From positions 1 to 41,490 of the IMG/VR virus record IMGVR_UViG_3300047480_000275: a stretch of 41,490 bases of DNA. One strand, 5' to 3'. The position numbers and the translations under genes are program-made. Of the stretch, positions 7,242 to 15,652 are shown in pieces. This stretch comes from a virus. Every line of letters starts with the position of its first letter. Within the stretch, counting starts at the first letter, position 1. The notes under the pieces were generated by a model that saw nothing but the letters and a program-made list of their open reading frames with translations, ran no database searches and was not told the DNA's origin.

Positions 7242-9674
7242 ATGCCCAATACCCCATCCCTTCTTTCCGTCTCGCCTTACTCCCGCGCAATTGCTCGCGA
7301 GATGTACCCGGGGCAAATGGGCCAAGATGATCAACAAGACGCCGCGCGCCACATGCTGGCCGCTGGCACCATGGCTCGAAAGTACGGCCCGACGGTTGCT
7401 GACCTGGCTGGCAAGGCGCACGAGTACTCCACGTCTCCGTTGCGCGCTTTGATGACGCTGATCGGTCGCGGCCAGATGCCGCCCGACTACGAGCAGGACA
7501 TGCACAACAACGCGCTGGGCATTGAGCTGGCGCGGCGTGCGAAGTCGCAGCGTGAGCTTGAGGACTTGATCCAGTCTGCCGCCGAGCGCCCGGCCACCAC
7601 TCGAACCGAGGGGCGTCCCTGGGTGAACAAGGCCAAGGGTGGCGAGGTGAGCGCCGACGAGCTGAACCGCCCATTCATTGGCTACCGCTCCGCTGGCCGC
7701 CGCCCCGAGTCTCAGCAAGACCGCCGCGCTGCGGCCGATGCGCCCCTGTCCGCGCTGCGTGGCATGGTCTCCGGCGTGCTGGGTGCGCCAGGCGACATTG
7801 AGTCGCTGATCCGCATGCTCCCCGGCCTGTCTGAGCGCACGGTGCTGCCCACATCCGAGGACGTGGAAAAGCGCCTGCCGATGCCCGAGCTGAACCAGAC
7901 GCCAACAGGTAAAGCGTTCACCACCGCCGGCCAGCTTGGCGGCGGCTTCTACACCGGACCCGGTGCACCGCTGCGTGCGGTCGCCGCGTTGCCGTCGGCT
8001 GTCTCGCGTGCTGGGCGGGACTTCGCTATGGCCGCTGGGCAGCCTGCCGTGAACGTGGTGAAACCCAAGGGCGGCAACTGGCTGGCGGGGAGCGTGGAGC
8101 GTTCGATTGAGCCGATGAAGACGCGAGTTATTGGCCAGGACCCAGCCAGTCGACTGCGTGACCTTGATGCGGCTTACGCGCAAAACGTCGAGGCTGGTGT
8201 CGCAATGGACCCTGCTGTTTTTGCAAGAGAGCGTGCGCGTCTTGAGCCTGAAGTGGCCATGAACCGCTGGCTTGAGTCCAAGCTGGGCAAGTACATGCGC
8301 AACGAGATGGCCACGCCAGAAGACCCGCTGCGGGCTTTGGCTGAGCGAGGTGTGATGCATTACGAGCCAACCCCAACCGGCTACAGCCTTGTTGTTCCTC
8401 GACTTTCAGCTGGTTTTCCAGAAGAAGGTATGGCCACATCACCGCTGGCCAAGAGCTGGGAAGGCCGTGCCGACACATTTGTCAACAAGCTGCTCGCATC
8501 CGACATGACAAGCGGCTATTACCCGAAAGCCGTTGAGGAAAACCCCTGGCTACTCAAAGTCCCGCCAGAGACACGTGTCTACGAAATGCTGAGCGGAGCT
8601 GGCGACGACTTGGGCTTCCGCCACCTTGCCGACGAGCTTCGCAACGCCGTTAATCCCGATTCGGGACTTCCTGCAAACCTGCGCCTGAAGTACCAGGACC
8701 TGGAGAAAGTCACCGTGCCCCAGGCCGTCGAGCGCGTGGCCAAGATCAACGAGTGGCGCGCGGCGCAAAAGGCTGAGGCCGACATGGCCCGTGCCATGGG
8801 CCCGGCAACGCAGGTAGTCAAGGAGTACCCCGAGCAGGGCTTCAAGTGGGTTGAGCTGCGCGCGCCCAAAGAAACAGGCCGCAAGATCAGCGTCGAGAAA
8901 TCCGAGATGGATTTGCCGCCGGACATGGACCAGCGTCAGATGCGCGAAGTTGCCGAGGACATGGCATTTGACGAGGGTCTTGATGAGGGCACGCAAGCGT
9001 TTGACGATTTTGTGCGCGACATGATGACCGACTTCAACCGCAAAAAGAAGGTCGAGATGGACGAGTCCTACAAAGCCCTGGAGGACGCGCTGAAATACGA
9101 GGGCGAGACCATGGGCCACTGCGTCGGCGGCTACTGCCCGGACGTGGTCGAGGGCCGGTCCAAGATTTTCAGCCTGCGCGACAAGAAGGGCCAGCCTCAC
9201 GTGACGATTGAAGTTGCGCCTCGAAACATCACATCCGAGGAGGCAATCAAAATGGCCATAAGCGAAGGTCTGCCAGAAAAAGGAATGGAGACTTTTAACC
9301 GGGTTGCTGAAATCATGGGTAGTGGCGACTTTATGCGCCAAGACATCGTCCAGATCAAAGGCAAGGCCAACCGCGCACCCAACCCCGAGTACTTGCCGGC
9401 CGTGCAAGACTTTGTGCGCAGCCAGAACTGGAGCAACGTCGGCGACCTGAAAAACACCGGCCTTGTCGACCTGCAGCAAATGGGCGTCCCAGCAGAGATG
9501 CGTGGTGGCCAGCGGTTCGTCACTGAGGACGAGTACAAGGACATCGTGCGCAAAAACGCGGAAGGCTTCGCCGAAGGCGGCCTGGTCGGTGGTGCAAATT
9601 CCCCCACACTTGACTTCGACCCGGCTAGAATCGACACCATCGTGGGCGAGCTCCACGCCCTTAATGCAGGCTGA
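7242..9674 (+). CDS. Large phage protein with DUF6973-like and PcfJ-like signatures
   Basis: The 810-residue protein is started at ATG 7242; an in-frame extension into the HNH gene has no ribosome site. The N-terminal 100 residues have the spaced pattern R36-H37, H60-E61, then D86-M-H-N-N90, which resembles the DUF6973 family. Near the C-terminus, MGHCVGGY (624-631) followed by SKIFSLRDKKGQPHVTIEV and later QIKGKANRAPNPEY resembles the PcfJ-like domain seen in plasmid and phage proteins. The chain also carries AKGGEV (131-136) and FAEGGLV (776-782), a motif shared with other presumed virion proteins here. It lies between terminase and portal, so a minor head or internal virion protein is likely. 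The functions of both domains are unknown. Confidence 0.8.
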   Translation: MPNTPSLLSVSPYSRAIAREMYPGQMGQDDQQDAARHMLAAGTMARKYGPTVADLAGKAHEYSTSPLRALMTLIGRGQMPPDYEQDMHNNALGIELARRAKSQRELEDLIQSAAERPATTRTEGRPWVNKAKGGEVSADELNRPFIGYRSAGRRPESQQDRRAAADAPLSALRGMVSGVLGAPGDIESLIRMLPGLSERTVLPTSEDVEKRLPMPELNQTPTGKAFTTAGQLGGGFYTGPGAPLRAVAALPSAVSRAGRDFAMAAGQPAVNVVKPKGGNWLAGSVERSIEPMKTRVIGQDPASRLRDLDAAYAQNVEAGVAMDPAVFARERARLEPEVAMNRWLESKLGKYMRNEMATPEDPLRALAERGVMHYEPTPTGYSLVVPRLSAGFPEEGMATSPLAKSWEGRADTFVNKLLASDMTSGYYPKAVEENPWLLKVPPETRVYEMLSGAGDDLGFRHLADELRNAVNPDSGLPANLRLKYQDLEKVTVPQAVERVAKINEWRAAQKAEADMARAMGPATQVVKEYPEQGFKWVELRAPKETGRKISVEKSEMDLPPDMDQRQMREVAEDMAFDEGLDEGTQAFDDFVRDMMTDFNRKKKVEMDESYKALEDALKYEGETMGHCVGGYCPDVVEGRSKIFSLRDKKGQPHVTIEVAPRNITSEEAIKMAISEGLPEKGMETFNRVAEIMGSGDFMRQDIVQIKGKANRAPNPEYLPAVQDFVRSQNWSNVGDLKNTGLVDLQQMGVPAEMRGGQRFVTEDEYKDIVRKNAEGFAEGGLVGGANSPTLDFDPARIDTIVGELHALNAG

Positions 9675-9679
9675 CAGAC

Positions 9680-12202
9680 ATGGCTGACGAACTTCTGAAC
9701 AACGGCGAAGACGAAAACCCCAGCGAGGACGATCAGCGCGGCGAGTCCGTCTCCCTGCCTGACGAGGACCTGGAGGTCGAGGACACCGAGGACGGCGGCG
9801 CCGTCATTCGGATGACCAACGAGCGCGACGTGGCCGACAAGAAAGCCCACTTCGCCAACATCGTCGACGAGGTCGATCGCAGCATGCTCAGCGACGCCGT
9901 GGTCGACCTGCTCGACAAGATCGAGCGCGACAAGGACGCCCGCTCCAAGCGCGACAAGCTCTACGAGGAAGGCCTGCGCCGCACCGGCCTGGGCGACGAT
10001 GCCCCGGGCGGCGCTCAATTCTCAGGCGCCAACAAGGTTGTGCACCCGATGCTGGTCGAGGCCTGCGTCGACTTCAGCGCCCGCTTCATGAAGGAGGTGT
10101 TCCCGCCTTCCGGCCCGGTCAAGTCCAAAATTCTGGGCGAGGTCGAGCCCGAGAAGCTGGAAAAAGCGCGCCGCAAGGCCGAGTTCATGAACTGGCAGAC
10201 CACGCAGCAGATGCCTGAGCTGCGCGGCGAGCTCGAGCAACTCTCGACGCAGCTGCCCCTGGGCGGCGGCCAGTACTTGAAGCTCATGTGGTCCCCGCAG
10301 TGGAATCGCCCGACGGCTGAGTTCATCGCCATCGACGACATTTACCTGCCGTTTGCGGCCACCAACTTCTACTCCGCTGAGCGCAAGACGCACGTTCAGT
10401 ACGTCACCAAGGCCGAGTTCAACCGCCGTATGAAGGCGGGCATGTACGCCGAGGTTGACATTGGCTCGCCCGACCAGATCGAGTTCAGCAAGGCCACGAT
10501 CGCCAACGACAAGATCGAAGGCCGCGAGGACACCAGCTACAACGAGGACGGCCTGCGGACCATCTTCGAGATTTACACCCACCTGGACTTCGGTGACGGC
10601 ATGGAGCCGTACATCATCAGCATCGACAAGTCCACGCGCATGGCTCTTGGCCTGTACCGCAACTGGGAGCCAGAGGACAAGCGCCGCAAGGAGCTGGACT
10701 GGATTGTCGAGTTCCCGTTCGTGCCATGGCGCGGCGCTTACCCGATCGGCCTGACCCACATGATCGGCGGCCTGTCGGGCGCAGCCACCGGCGCGCTGCG
10801 TGCGTTGCTGGACTCGGCTCACATCCAAAACATCCCGACGCTCTTGAAGCTCAAGGGCGGGCCTGGTGGCCAAACGATCAACGTGCAGCCAACCGAGGTG
10901 GTCGAGATCGAGGGCGGCGCTCTCGTCGACGACATTCGCAAGCTGGCCATGGCGCTGCCGTTCAACGGCCCATCGCCCACGCTGTTCCAGCTGCTCGGCT
11001 TCCTGGTGGACGCCGGAAAGGGCGTGGTGCAGACCTCGTTCGAGAAGCTCGCCGACCAAAACCCCAACGCTCCTGTCGGCACCACGCTGGCGCTGATCGA
11101 GCAGGGCATGGTGGTGTTCAGCTCCATCCACTCGCGCCTGCACAACTCGATGGCCCGCGTGTTCCAGATCCTGCACCGGATCAACAGCGCGTACCTGACC
11201 GAGGAAGACATCGAGGCCATGGAAAACGGCCTGGACGTCAAGCCAGAAGACTTCGACGGCCCGATGGACGTTGTGCCTGTGAGCGACCCCGCCATCTTCA
11301 GCGAGGCTCAGCGCTTCGCTCAGGTGCAGGCCGTGCAGCAGCGCGCGGCGGCCATGCCGCAGATGTACGACCTGCGCAAGGTCGAGGAAATGTTCCTGCG
11401 CAACTTGAAGCTCAGCCCAGACGACGTGCTGCAGCCCGAGCCTGGCCAGGACGACGTTGACCCGGTGAGTGAGAACGTGGCCGCCTCGATGGGCCGCCCG
11501 ATTTACGTGCTGCCCAAGCAGGACCACGTGGCGCACATTCAGACGCACTTGGCTTTCCTGAAGTCGCCGATCTTTGGCATGAACCCGGCGATCATCAAGA
11601 CGTACATTTACCCGATGGCGCAGCACCTGCGTGACCACCTGTTGAACTTTTACCTCACGCAAGCCCACGAGGCCGTGCAGCGCGCCGAGCGCGAGAAGCT
11701 GATCAGCAGCGACGCCGAGCAGCAAGTGCGCGTGATCTTGAAGGTCCAGCAGATCATCGAGCAACAGCTGGCCAACTTTGCGCAGGACCTGGCCAAGATC
11801 GACGAGATGGCGCAGCAGTTTGCACCGCAGCCGCCGCAGATGCCGCAGGACAAGAGCATGGAGATTGCCCAGCTCAACGCGCAGGTGCAGCAGCTGGCTT
11901 TAAATCAGCGCGCTCAGTCCGACGCACAGCGCCAGCAGATCGAGCAAGCCAAGCTGGTACAAAAGCAGCAATCCGATCAGCTGGCCCTGGCCGACAAGCA
12001 GCAGTCGCGTGCCGAAGACCTGCAGCGCGAGCAACTGCGCCAGGCCTCGGAAAACGAGCGCACAGCGGCAGAGATCGACGCTAAGCTGACGATGAACGAC
12101 GCGGACAACGCCACGGCCATGCGCCTGGCCGCTGCCGAAATCGCATCCGGCGAGAAGGTGGCTGTCAGCACCGGTACCGGCATCAACCCAGGCACACGTT
12201 AA
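9680..12202 (+). CDS. Portal protein
   Basis: The 840-residue protein follows the previous stop by five bases. Large portals of this size are normal in podovirus-type phages. The chain starts with a very acidic tail (residues 1-60). The portal-type body follows: QFSGANKVVHPMLVEACVDFSARFMKEVFP, a middle region with FPFVPWRGAYPIGLTHMIGG and SGAATGALRALLDSA, and GTTLALIEQGMVVFSSIHSRLH. The last 150 residues form a glutamine-rich coiled coil, likely the barrel at the capsid inside. The portal forms the ring at one vertex through which DNA is packaged by TerL and later ejected. The call rests on motifs, size and position after the terminase. Confidence 0.85.
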   Translation: MADELLNNGEDENPSEDDQRGESVSLPDEDLEVEDTEDGGAVIRMTNERDVADKKAHFANIVDEVDRSMLSDAVVDLLDKIERDKDARSKRDKLYEEGLRRTGLGDDAPGGAQFSGANKVVHPMLVEACVDFSARFMKEVFPPSGPVKSKILGEVEPEKLEKARRKAEFMNWQTTQQMPELRGELEQLSTQLPLGGGQYLKLMWSPQWNRPTAEFIAIDDIYLPFAATNFYSAERKTHVQYVTKAEFNRRMKAGMYAEVDIGSPDQIEFSKATIANDKIEGREDTSYNEDGLRTIFEIYTHLDFGDGMEPYIISIDKSTRMALGLYRNWEPEDKRRKELDWIVEFPFVPWRGAYPIGLTHMIGGLSGAATGALRALLDSAHIQNIPTLLKLKGGPGGQTINVQPTEVVEIEGGALVDDIRKLAMALPFNGPSPTLFQLLGFLVDAGKGVVQTSFEKLADQNPNAPVGTTLALIEQGMVVFSSIHSRLHNSMARVFQILHRINSAYLTEEDIEAMENGLDVKPEDFDGPMDVVPVSDPAIFSEAQRFAQVQAVQQRAAAMPQMYDLRKVEEMFLRNLKLSPDDVLQPEPGQDDVDPVSENVAASMGRPIYVLPKQDHVAHIQTHLAFLKSPIFGMNPAIIKTYIYPMAQHLRDHLLNFYLTQAHEAVQRAEREKLISSDAEQQVRVILKVQQIIEQQLANFAQDLAKIDEMAQQFAPQPPQMPQDKSMEIAQLNAQVQQLALNQRAQSDAQRQQIEQAKLVQKQQSDQLALADKQQSRAEDLQREQLRQASENERTAAEIDAKLTMNDADNATAMRLAAAEIASGEKVAVSTGTGINPGTR

Positions 12203-12221
12203 TTTTCATAAGGAGCACACC

Positions 12222-12359
12222 ATGAGCGACAAACCCACCCAAGGCACAGTGCCAATGACCGGCGCGCTGGTCAAGCAACACCACCGCATGGCCGCTGGCC
12301 AGCCCGTGACCGGCCAGACCCTGCCGGCCGCACCCTCGATGCCAAAGACGCCCTGCTGA
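12222..12359 (+). CDS. Short phage protein (45 aa), unknown
   Basis: ATG 12222 follows a strong ribosome site (TAAGGAG, ending at 12215). The frame encodes 45 residues, rich in proline, threonine and methionine (GQPVTGQTLPAAPSMPKTP), and ends in a TGA that overlaps the next ATG. The strong ribosome site and the coupled end support a real gene. I do not recognise it. Confidence 0.6.
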   Translation: MSDKPTQGTVPMTGALVKQHHRMAAGQPVTGQTLPAAPSMPKTPC

Positions 12360-12556
12360 TGGCAGTCGAGGACCGCCTGCTCGGAAAGCTCAAAGCTGAC
12401 CAGCAGGCTTTTGCGCTTGAGGCTCTCAAGCGCCCGGTCGATCGCGACGCTTTCGAGTACGGATACCGAGTGGGCATGGTTGCAGGATACGAAGCAGCCA
12501 TCCGAGCCCTGCTCGACCTTCTGGACGACGAGCGCCACGGCGACCGAGACCTGTGA
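12359..12556 (+). CDS. Small phage protein of unknown function (65 aa)
   Basis: The ATG at 12359 shares a base with the TGA of the 45-aa gene, so translation is probably coupled. The product is helical and charged. It includes LLGKLKADQQAFALEALKRP and FEYGYRVGMVAGYEAAIRALLDLL, and ends in an acidic-basic tail. I recall small phage proteins with the YGYRVGMVAGYEAA-like helix near portal genes, but no function. A 75-base gap with no clear signal follows before the co-chaperonin. Confidence 0.72.
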   Translation: MAVEDRLLGKLKADQQAFALEALKRPVDRDAFEYGYRVGMVAGYEAAIRALLDLLDDERHGDRDL

Positions 12557-12631
12557 TTTGCACGGGTCTGTGACGATTTTTTGAGGGTGGCCGCTGTGGC
12601 CGCCGACAACAACTGCTGAAAGGAGCAGAGC

Positions 12632-13027
12632 ATGAGCGAAGCATTGATCGAGGCTTTTCCGGATGCCGACCCAGGCATCACCCCTTTTGGAAGCCGTGTC
12701 CTGGTGCAAATCCGCAGCCCCAAGACCAAAACCGCCTCCGGCATCATCATCGACAACGGCTCGCGTGACACTGAGAAGTGGAACACGCAGGTGGCTAAGG
12801 TGATCAGCGTCGGCGCGTTGGCTTTCAAGAACCGAAACACCATGGACTCCTGGCCCGAGGGCAGCTGGTGCAAGCCGGGCGACTTCGTGCGCGTGGCCAA
12901 GTACGGCGGCGACCGCTGGGAAGTCCCCCTGCCAAACGGCGAGACCGCGCTGTTCGTGATCTTCAACGATCTGGACATCATCGGCCAAGTGACCGGCGAC
13001 CCGCTGGCCATTCGTGCGTTCATCTGA
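12632..13027 (+). CDS. GroES-like phage co-chaperonin (Cpn10)
   Basis: The 131-residue protein starts after AAAGGAG. The opening ITPFGSRVLVQIRSPKTKTASGIII matches the first strands of the Cpn10/GroES fold, including the mobile-loop region (KTKTASGIIID). VAKVISVGALAF and the WCKPGDFVRVAKYGGDRWEV region give the remaining strands. It ends with FVIFNDLDIIGQV. Phage GroES analogues such as T4 gp31 replace host GroES so that GroEL can fold the capsid protein. The location between portal and capsid genes fits this role. It is longer than bacterial GroES (about 97 residues) because of an extended middle loop and C-terminal tail. Confidence 0.85.
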   Translation: MSEALIEAFPDADPGITPFGSRVLVQIRSPKTKTASGIIIDNGSRDTEKWNTQVAKVISVGALAFKNRNTMDSWPEGSWCKPGDFVRVAKYGGDRWEVPLPNGETALFVIFNDLDIIGQVTGDPLAIRAFI

Positions 13028-13036
13028 GGGGCCGAC

Positions 13037-13558
13037 ATGCAACGCTACATCGGCACCAAACTGATCAACGCCAAGCCCATGACCCGGGCTGAGTACAACG
13101 CCTTCCGTGGCTGGACCGTTCCGGCTGACGAGAACCCCGACGACGCCGGCTACCTGGTCGAGTACGTTGACGGCGGCAAGGGCAACACCGACCATTACGC
13201 CGGCTATGTGAGCTGGTCGCCCGCTGACGTTTTTGACCGGGCCTACCGTCCGTGCGACGGCATGACGTTTGGCCAGGCGCTCGAAGCCCTCAAAGCTGGC
13301 CAAAAGGTCGCCCGGGCTGGCTGGAATGGCAAGGGGATGTGGCTGTCGCTGTCCTGCGACGGTGAGCGCGAAGTGCCCGCTGAAAACTTCTGGTCACCCC
13401 ACAACGCGCAGTTTGCCCGCGACAACGGCGGCACAGCGATTGTGCTGCCCAGCATCACCATGAAGACGACCAACGCTCAAGGGCGTGTGGCAATCCTGAT
13501 GGGTTGGCTCGCAAGCCAGACCGACATGCTTTGTGAAGACTGGAGGGTAGTGGAATGA
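13037..13558 (+). CDS. tad2: Tad2-like (DUF2829) anti-defence protein with extra N-terminal domain
   Basis: The 173-residue protein has two parts. Residues 76-173 match the DUF2829/Tad2 domain: MTFGQALEALKAGQKVARAGW, then W96-N-G-K-G-M-W102, a middle strand IVLPSITMKT, and the C-terminal signature WLASQTDMLCEDWRVV. Tad2 proteins form tetramers that bind and sequester the cyclic ADP-ribose-type signals made by Thoeris TIR enzymes, which stops host immune activation. Residues 1-75 (GTKLINAKPMTRAEYN, then DENPDDAGYLVEYVDGG, then YVSWSPADVFDRAYRP) form a separate small domain. I have seen it joined to DUF2829 in other phages, but its function is unknown to me. ATG 13037 follows GAGGGG, and the stop overlaps the next gene (ATGA). 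Binding itself is inferred from the family. Confidence 0.87.
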   Translation: MQRYIGTKLINAKPMTRAEYNAFRGWTVPADENPDDAGYLVEYVDGGKGNTDHYAGYVSWSPADVFDRAYRPCDGMTFGQALEALKAGQKVARAGWNGKGMWLSLSCDGEREVPAENFWSPHNAQFARDNGGTAIVLPSITMKTTNAQGRVAILMGWLASQTDMLCEDWRVVE

Positions 13559-13998
13559 GCACCGACGCACAAATCGAACAGGAAATCCAAGCCAAAGGCA
13601 AGACGGCCGCGCGCATCACGCCTGCGGACATTGAGGCCAACATCGCCAGCGAGCACTACTTCACGGCTGGCGAAGGTGCATGGGCTTGTCGGGTTAACGA
13701 AGGAAAGCCGATGGAGAATTTTCTCCTTCCTGAATCGCTCCGCCTTCTCACATTTTGCGTGCTGGTGCTGCGTAACGGCTTCACCGTCACCGGCGAGTCG
13801 GCCTGCGCCAGTCCTGAGAACTTCGACGCTGAGATCGGCCGTAAGGTTGCCCGCGCCAACGCCGTGCAGAAAATCTGGCCCCTGATGGGCTACGAGCTGC
13901 GCAGCAAGCTGGCCGCCCAAGCCGCTCTCGACGAAGACTTCCCCCTCGGCAAAGCCTGCGCCACATCCGGCGAAGGTTCGTGCGAGGCCTGCCAATAA
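13555..13998 (+). CDS. N4 gp49 / Sf6 gene 66 family protein
   Basis: The 147-residue protein overlaps the Tad2-like gene by ATGA and has GGAGGG upstream. It carries the clear family pattern: ITPADIEANIASEHYF, then FCVLVLRNGFTVTGESACA, then ENFDAEIGRKVARANAVQKIWPL, then GYELRSKLA. This is the phage_gp49_66 family, found in N4, Sf6 and many Gram-negative phages. Its function is not established. The C-terminal tail has three cysteines (KACATSGEGSCEACQ) and may bind metal. Its coupling to the Tad2-like gene suggests the two are expressed together. Confidence 0.87.
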   Translation: MSTDAQIEQEIQAKGKTAARITPADIEANIASEHYFTAGEGAWACRVNEGKPMENFLLPESLRLLTFCVLVLRNGFTVTGESACASPENFDAEIGRKVARANAVQKIWPLMGYELRSKLAAQAALDEDFPLGKACATSGEGSCEACQ

Positions 13999-14016
13999 CC
14001 AAACAAGGAGCTCAAA

Positions 14017-15018
14017 ATGCCAACCCTGAGAGAAGACGACGAGCGTCCAGACGACAACCGTCCCAACAACGAGGAAATCGTCATCGTTGAAGACAAGCCT
14101 GGTGTCAACCAAAACCAGGACAACGACGACGACAACGAAGACGACGCCCGACTTGGCGGCAGCGAAGACGGCGGTGCAGACGACGGCAACGACGCCGAGC
14201 GCGCCGCCATCCGCGAGCGCCGCCGCCTGGAAAAGCTCGAGCGCAAGGACCGCCGCGAGCAGGCGATCAAGCGCGACAAGCTGGAGCTGGACTTCCTGCG
14301 CAAGCGCAATGACGACCTTGAGCGCCGCCTCGGCACCGTCGAGCATCGCACGCACCAGGCTGACCTCTCGCAGATCGACACCCAGATCGCCCAGGCAAAG
14401 AACGAGGCCGAGATGGCCGAGCGCGTCATCGCCAAGGCTGTTGCAGCTGGAAACGGTGACGATGTGGCGCAGGCCATGCGCTACCGCGACCAAGCGATGC
14501 AAAAGGCCAACCAGCTGGCATTTGCCAAGCAGCAGGCCATGGTGCAGCGCCAGCAGGCCAACCAGCCCAAGAACGAAGGCCTGGACGACATGGCCATGCA
14601 CTTTGCCAAGGAGTTCATCACGGAAAACTCGTGGTACGACCCCAAGGGCCAAGACGAGGACAGCGCAATCGTGCTGGCCATCGACGGCGCTTTGCACCGT
14701 GAAGGCTTCCGCCCTGACACCGAGGAGTACTGGGACGAGCTGCGCGACCGCGCCGCCCGACGCATCCCTGAGCGCTTCAAAGCGACCGGCGGTGCCAAGG
14801 ACAGCCAGCGCCAGCAAACCACACCGCCTCGCCAACAACGCGGCGGACCTGCTATCGGCTCTGGCCGTGAGCACGCGCCAACATCAACCCGCACTGAGGT
14901 GTACGTCAGCCCCGAGCGCAAGCAGGCGCTGATTGACGCTGGGGTCTGGGATGATCCAGTGCTTCGCATGAAGTACGTCAAACGCTACGCGGAATATGAC
15001 CGCAACAACCGCGCGTAA
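14017..15018 (+). CDS. Scaffolding protein (putative)
   Basis: The 333-residue protein follows AAGGAG. Residues 1-65 are extremely acidic (runs of D, E and N). Residues about 65-190 form a long charged coiled coil (RERRRLEKLERKDRREQ, then DLERRLGTVEHR, then Q/A-rich helix). A folded segment DDMAMHFAKEFITENSWYDPKG follows, then a disordered Q/P/R stretch. The basic C-terminus (YVSPERKQALIDAGVWDDPVLR...) would contact the capsid protein. This order and its place just before the capsid genes are typical for phage scaffolds, which shape the prohead and then leave. The identity is inferred from composition and position. Confidence 0.75.
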   Translation: MPTLREDDERPDDNRPNNEEIVIVEDKPGVNQNQDNDDDNEDDARLGGSEDGGADDGNDAERAAIRERRRLEKLERKDRREQAIKRDKLELDFLRKRNDDLERRLGTVEHRTHQADLSQIDTQIAQAKNEAEMAERVIAKAVAAGNGDDVAQAMRYRDQAMQKANQLAFAKQQAMVQRQQANQPKNEGLDDMAMHFAKEFITENSWYDPKGQDEDSAIVLAIDGALHREGFRPDTEEYWDELRDRAARRIPERFKATGGAKDSQRQQTTPPRQQRGGPAIGSGREHAPTSTRTEVYVSPERKQALIDAGVWDDPVLRMKYVKRYAEYDRNNRA

Positions 15019-15027
15019 AAAATCGCG

Positions 15028-15055
15028 TTGTGTTTTTCCAAATTCAACCTATAAT
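15028..15055 (+). promoter_or_regulatory. Predicted promoter before the capsid genes
   Basis: TTGTGT (15028-15033) and a perfect TATAAT (15050-15055) are 16 bases apart in an AT-rich 65-bp gap, 28 bases upstream of the next start codon. It would boost expression of the decoration-like and major capsid proteins, which are needed in large amounts. Confidence 0.7.
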
Positions 15056-15083
15056 TTTTCCCAATCGCTGAAAGGAGCGAGAA

Positions 15084-15614
15084 ATGTCCGACGAACGCTT
15101 AAAGAAATCCGCTGGTGACAACCGTGAGAATCGTGCGATGGTAGATCGCGCGGCAACAGAATCACGCGCCCTGTCCGATGATGAGCGGGTTGAAATGTTC
15201 CGACAGCAGTTCCACCAGTCCTCACTTCCGGACTTACCAAAACTCGACGGCTGGCATTGCTGCTGGCTGACCACTGCGAATCCACGCGACTCCATCCACA
15301 TGCGTATGCGTCTGGGTTACGAGCCTTTGAAGCCAAGCGACGTGCCTGGCTGGGACTATGTCACCCTCAAGACCGGTGACTGGCAAGGCTTCATTGGTGT
15401 CAATGAGATGCTTGCTTTCAAGCTCCCCATGAGTTTGTACGAAAAGTACATGCAGGAAGCTCACCACGACGCGCCAATGCGCGAAGAGGAAAAGCTGACT
15501 GACACGGCGGAGTTCATGGAGCAGCAAGCTCGCGCGTCTGGATCACGCATGGATGCGGGTGACGGTATGACGGAAATTGGGCAAAGACGGTCCGCTCATT
15601 TTGAGCTGACCTGA
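15084..15614 (+). CDS. Conserved phage head-region protein of unknown function (176 aa)
   Basis: The gene has an AAAGGAG ribosome site and is first after the predicted capsid promoter. The N-terminal 45 residues are charged and probably disordered. A compact core follows: LPDLPKLDGWHCCWLTTANPRDSIHMRMRLGYEPLKPSDVPGW in outline, and a helix with NEMLAFKLPMSLYEKYMQEAHHDAP. I recall this core (CWLTT-x-NPRDSI) from other podovirus head modules, where it is listed as hypothetical or a structural protein. A role in capsid assembly is suggested only by position. Confidence 0.75.
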   Translation: MSDERLKKSAGDNRENRAMVDRAATESRALSDDERVEMFRQQFHQSSLPDLPKLDGWHCCWLTTANPRDSIHMRMRLGYEPLKPSDVPGWDYVTLKTGDWQGFIGVNEMLAFKLPMSLYEKYMQEAHHDAPMREEEKLTDTAEFMEQQARASGSRMDAGDGMTEIGQRRSAHFELT

Positions 15615-15652
15615 ACAGTTCAGTCCATTCAACCCCTTAAGGAGTACGCACT

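Noticed and set aside
10022-11764. Long open frame on the minus strand (580 codons) opposite the portal gene
   Set aside because: It is a shadow of the GC-rich portal gene's codon pattern; it has no ribosome site, no recognisable domain and a composition typical of antisense frames. The same holds for 2093-3310 and 8550-9656.
12557-12631. Terminator in the gap before the GroES-like gene
   Set aside because: The GTGGCCGC copies there are direct repeats rather than an inverted stem, and no T tract follows.
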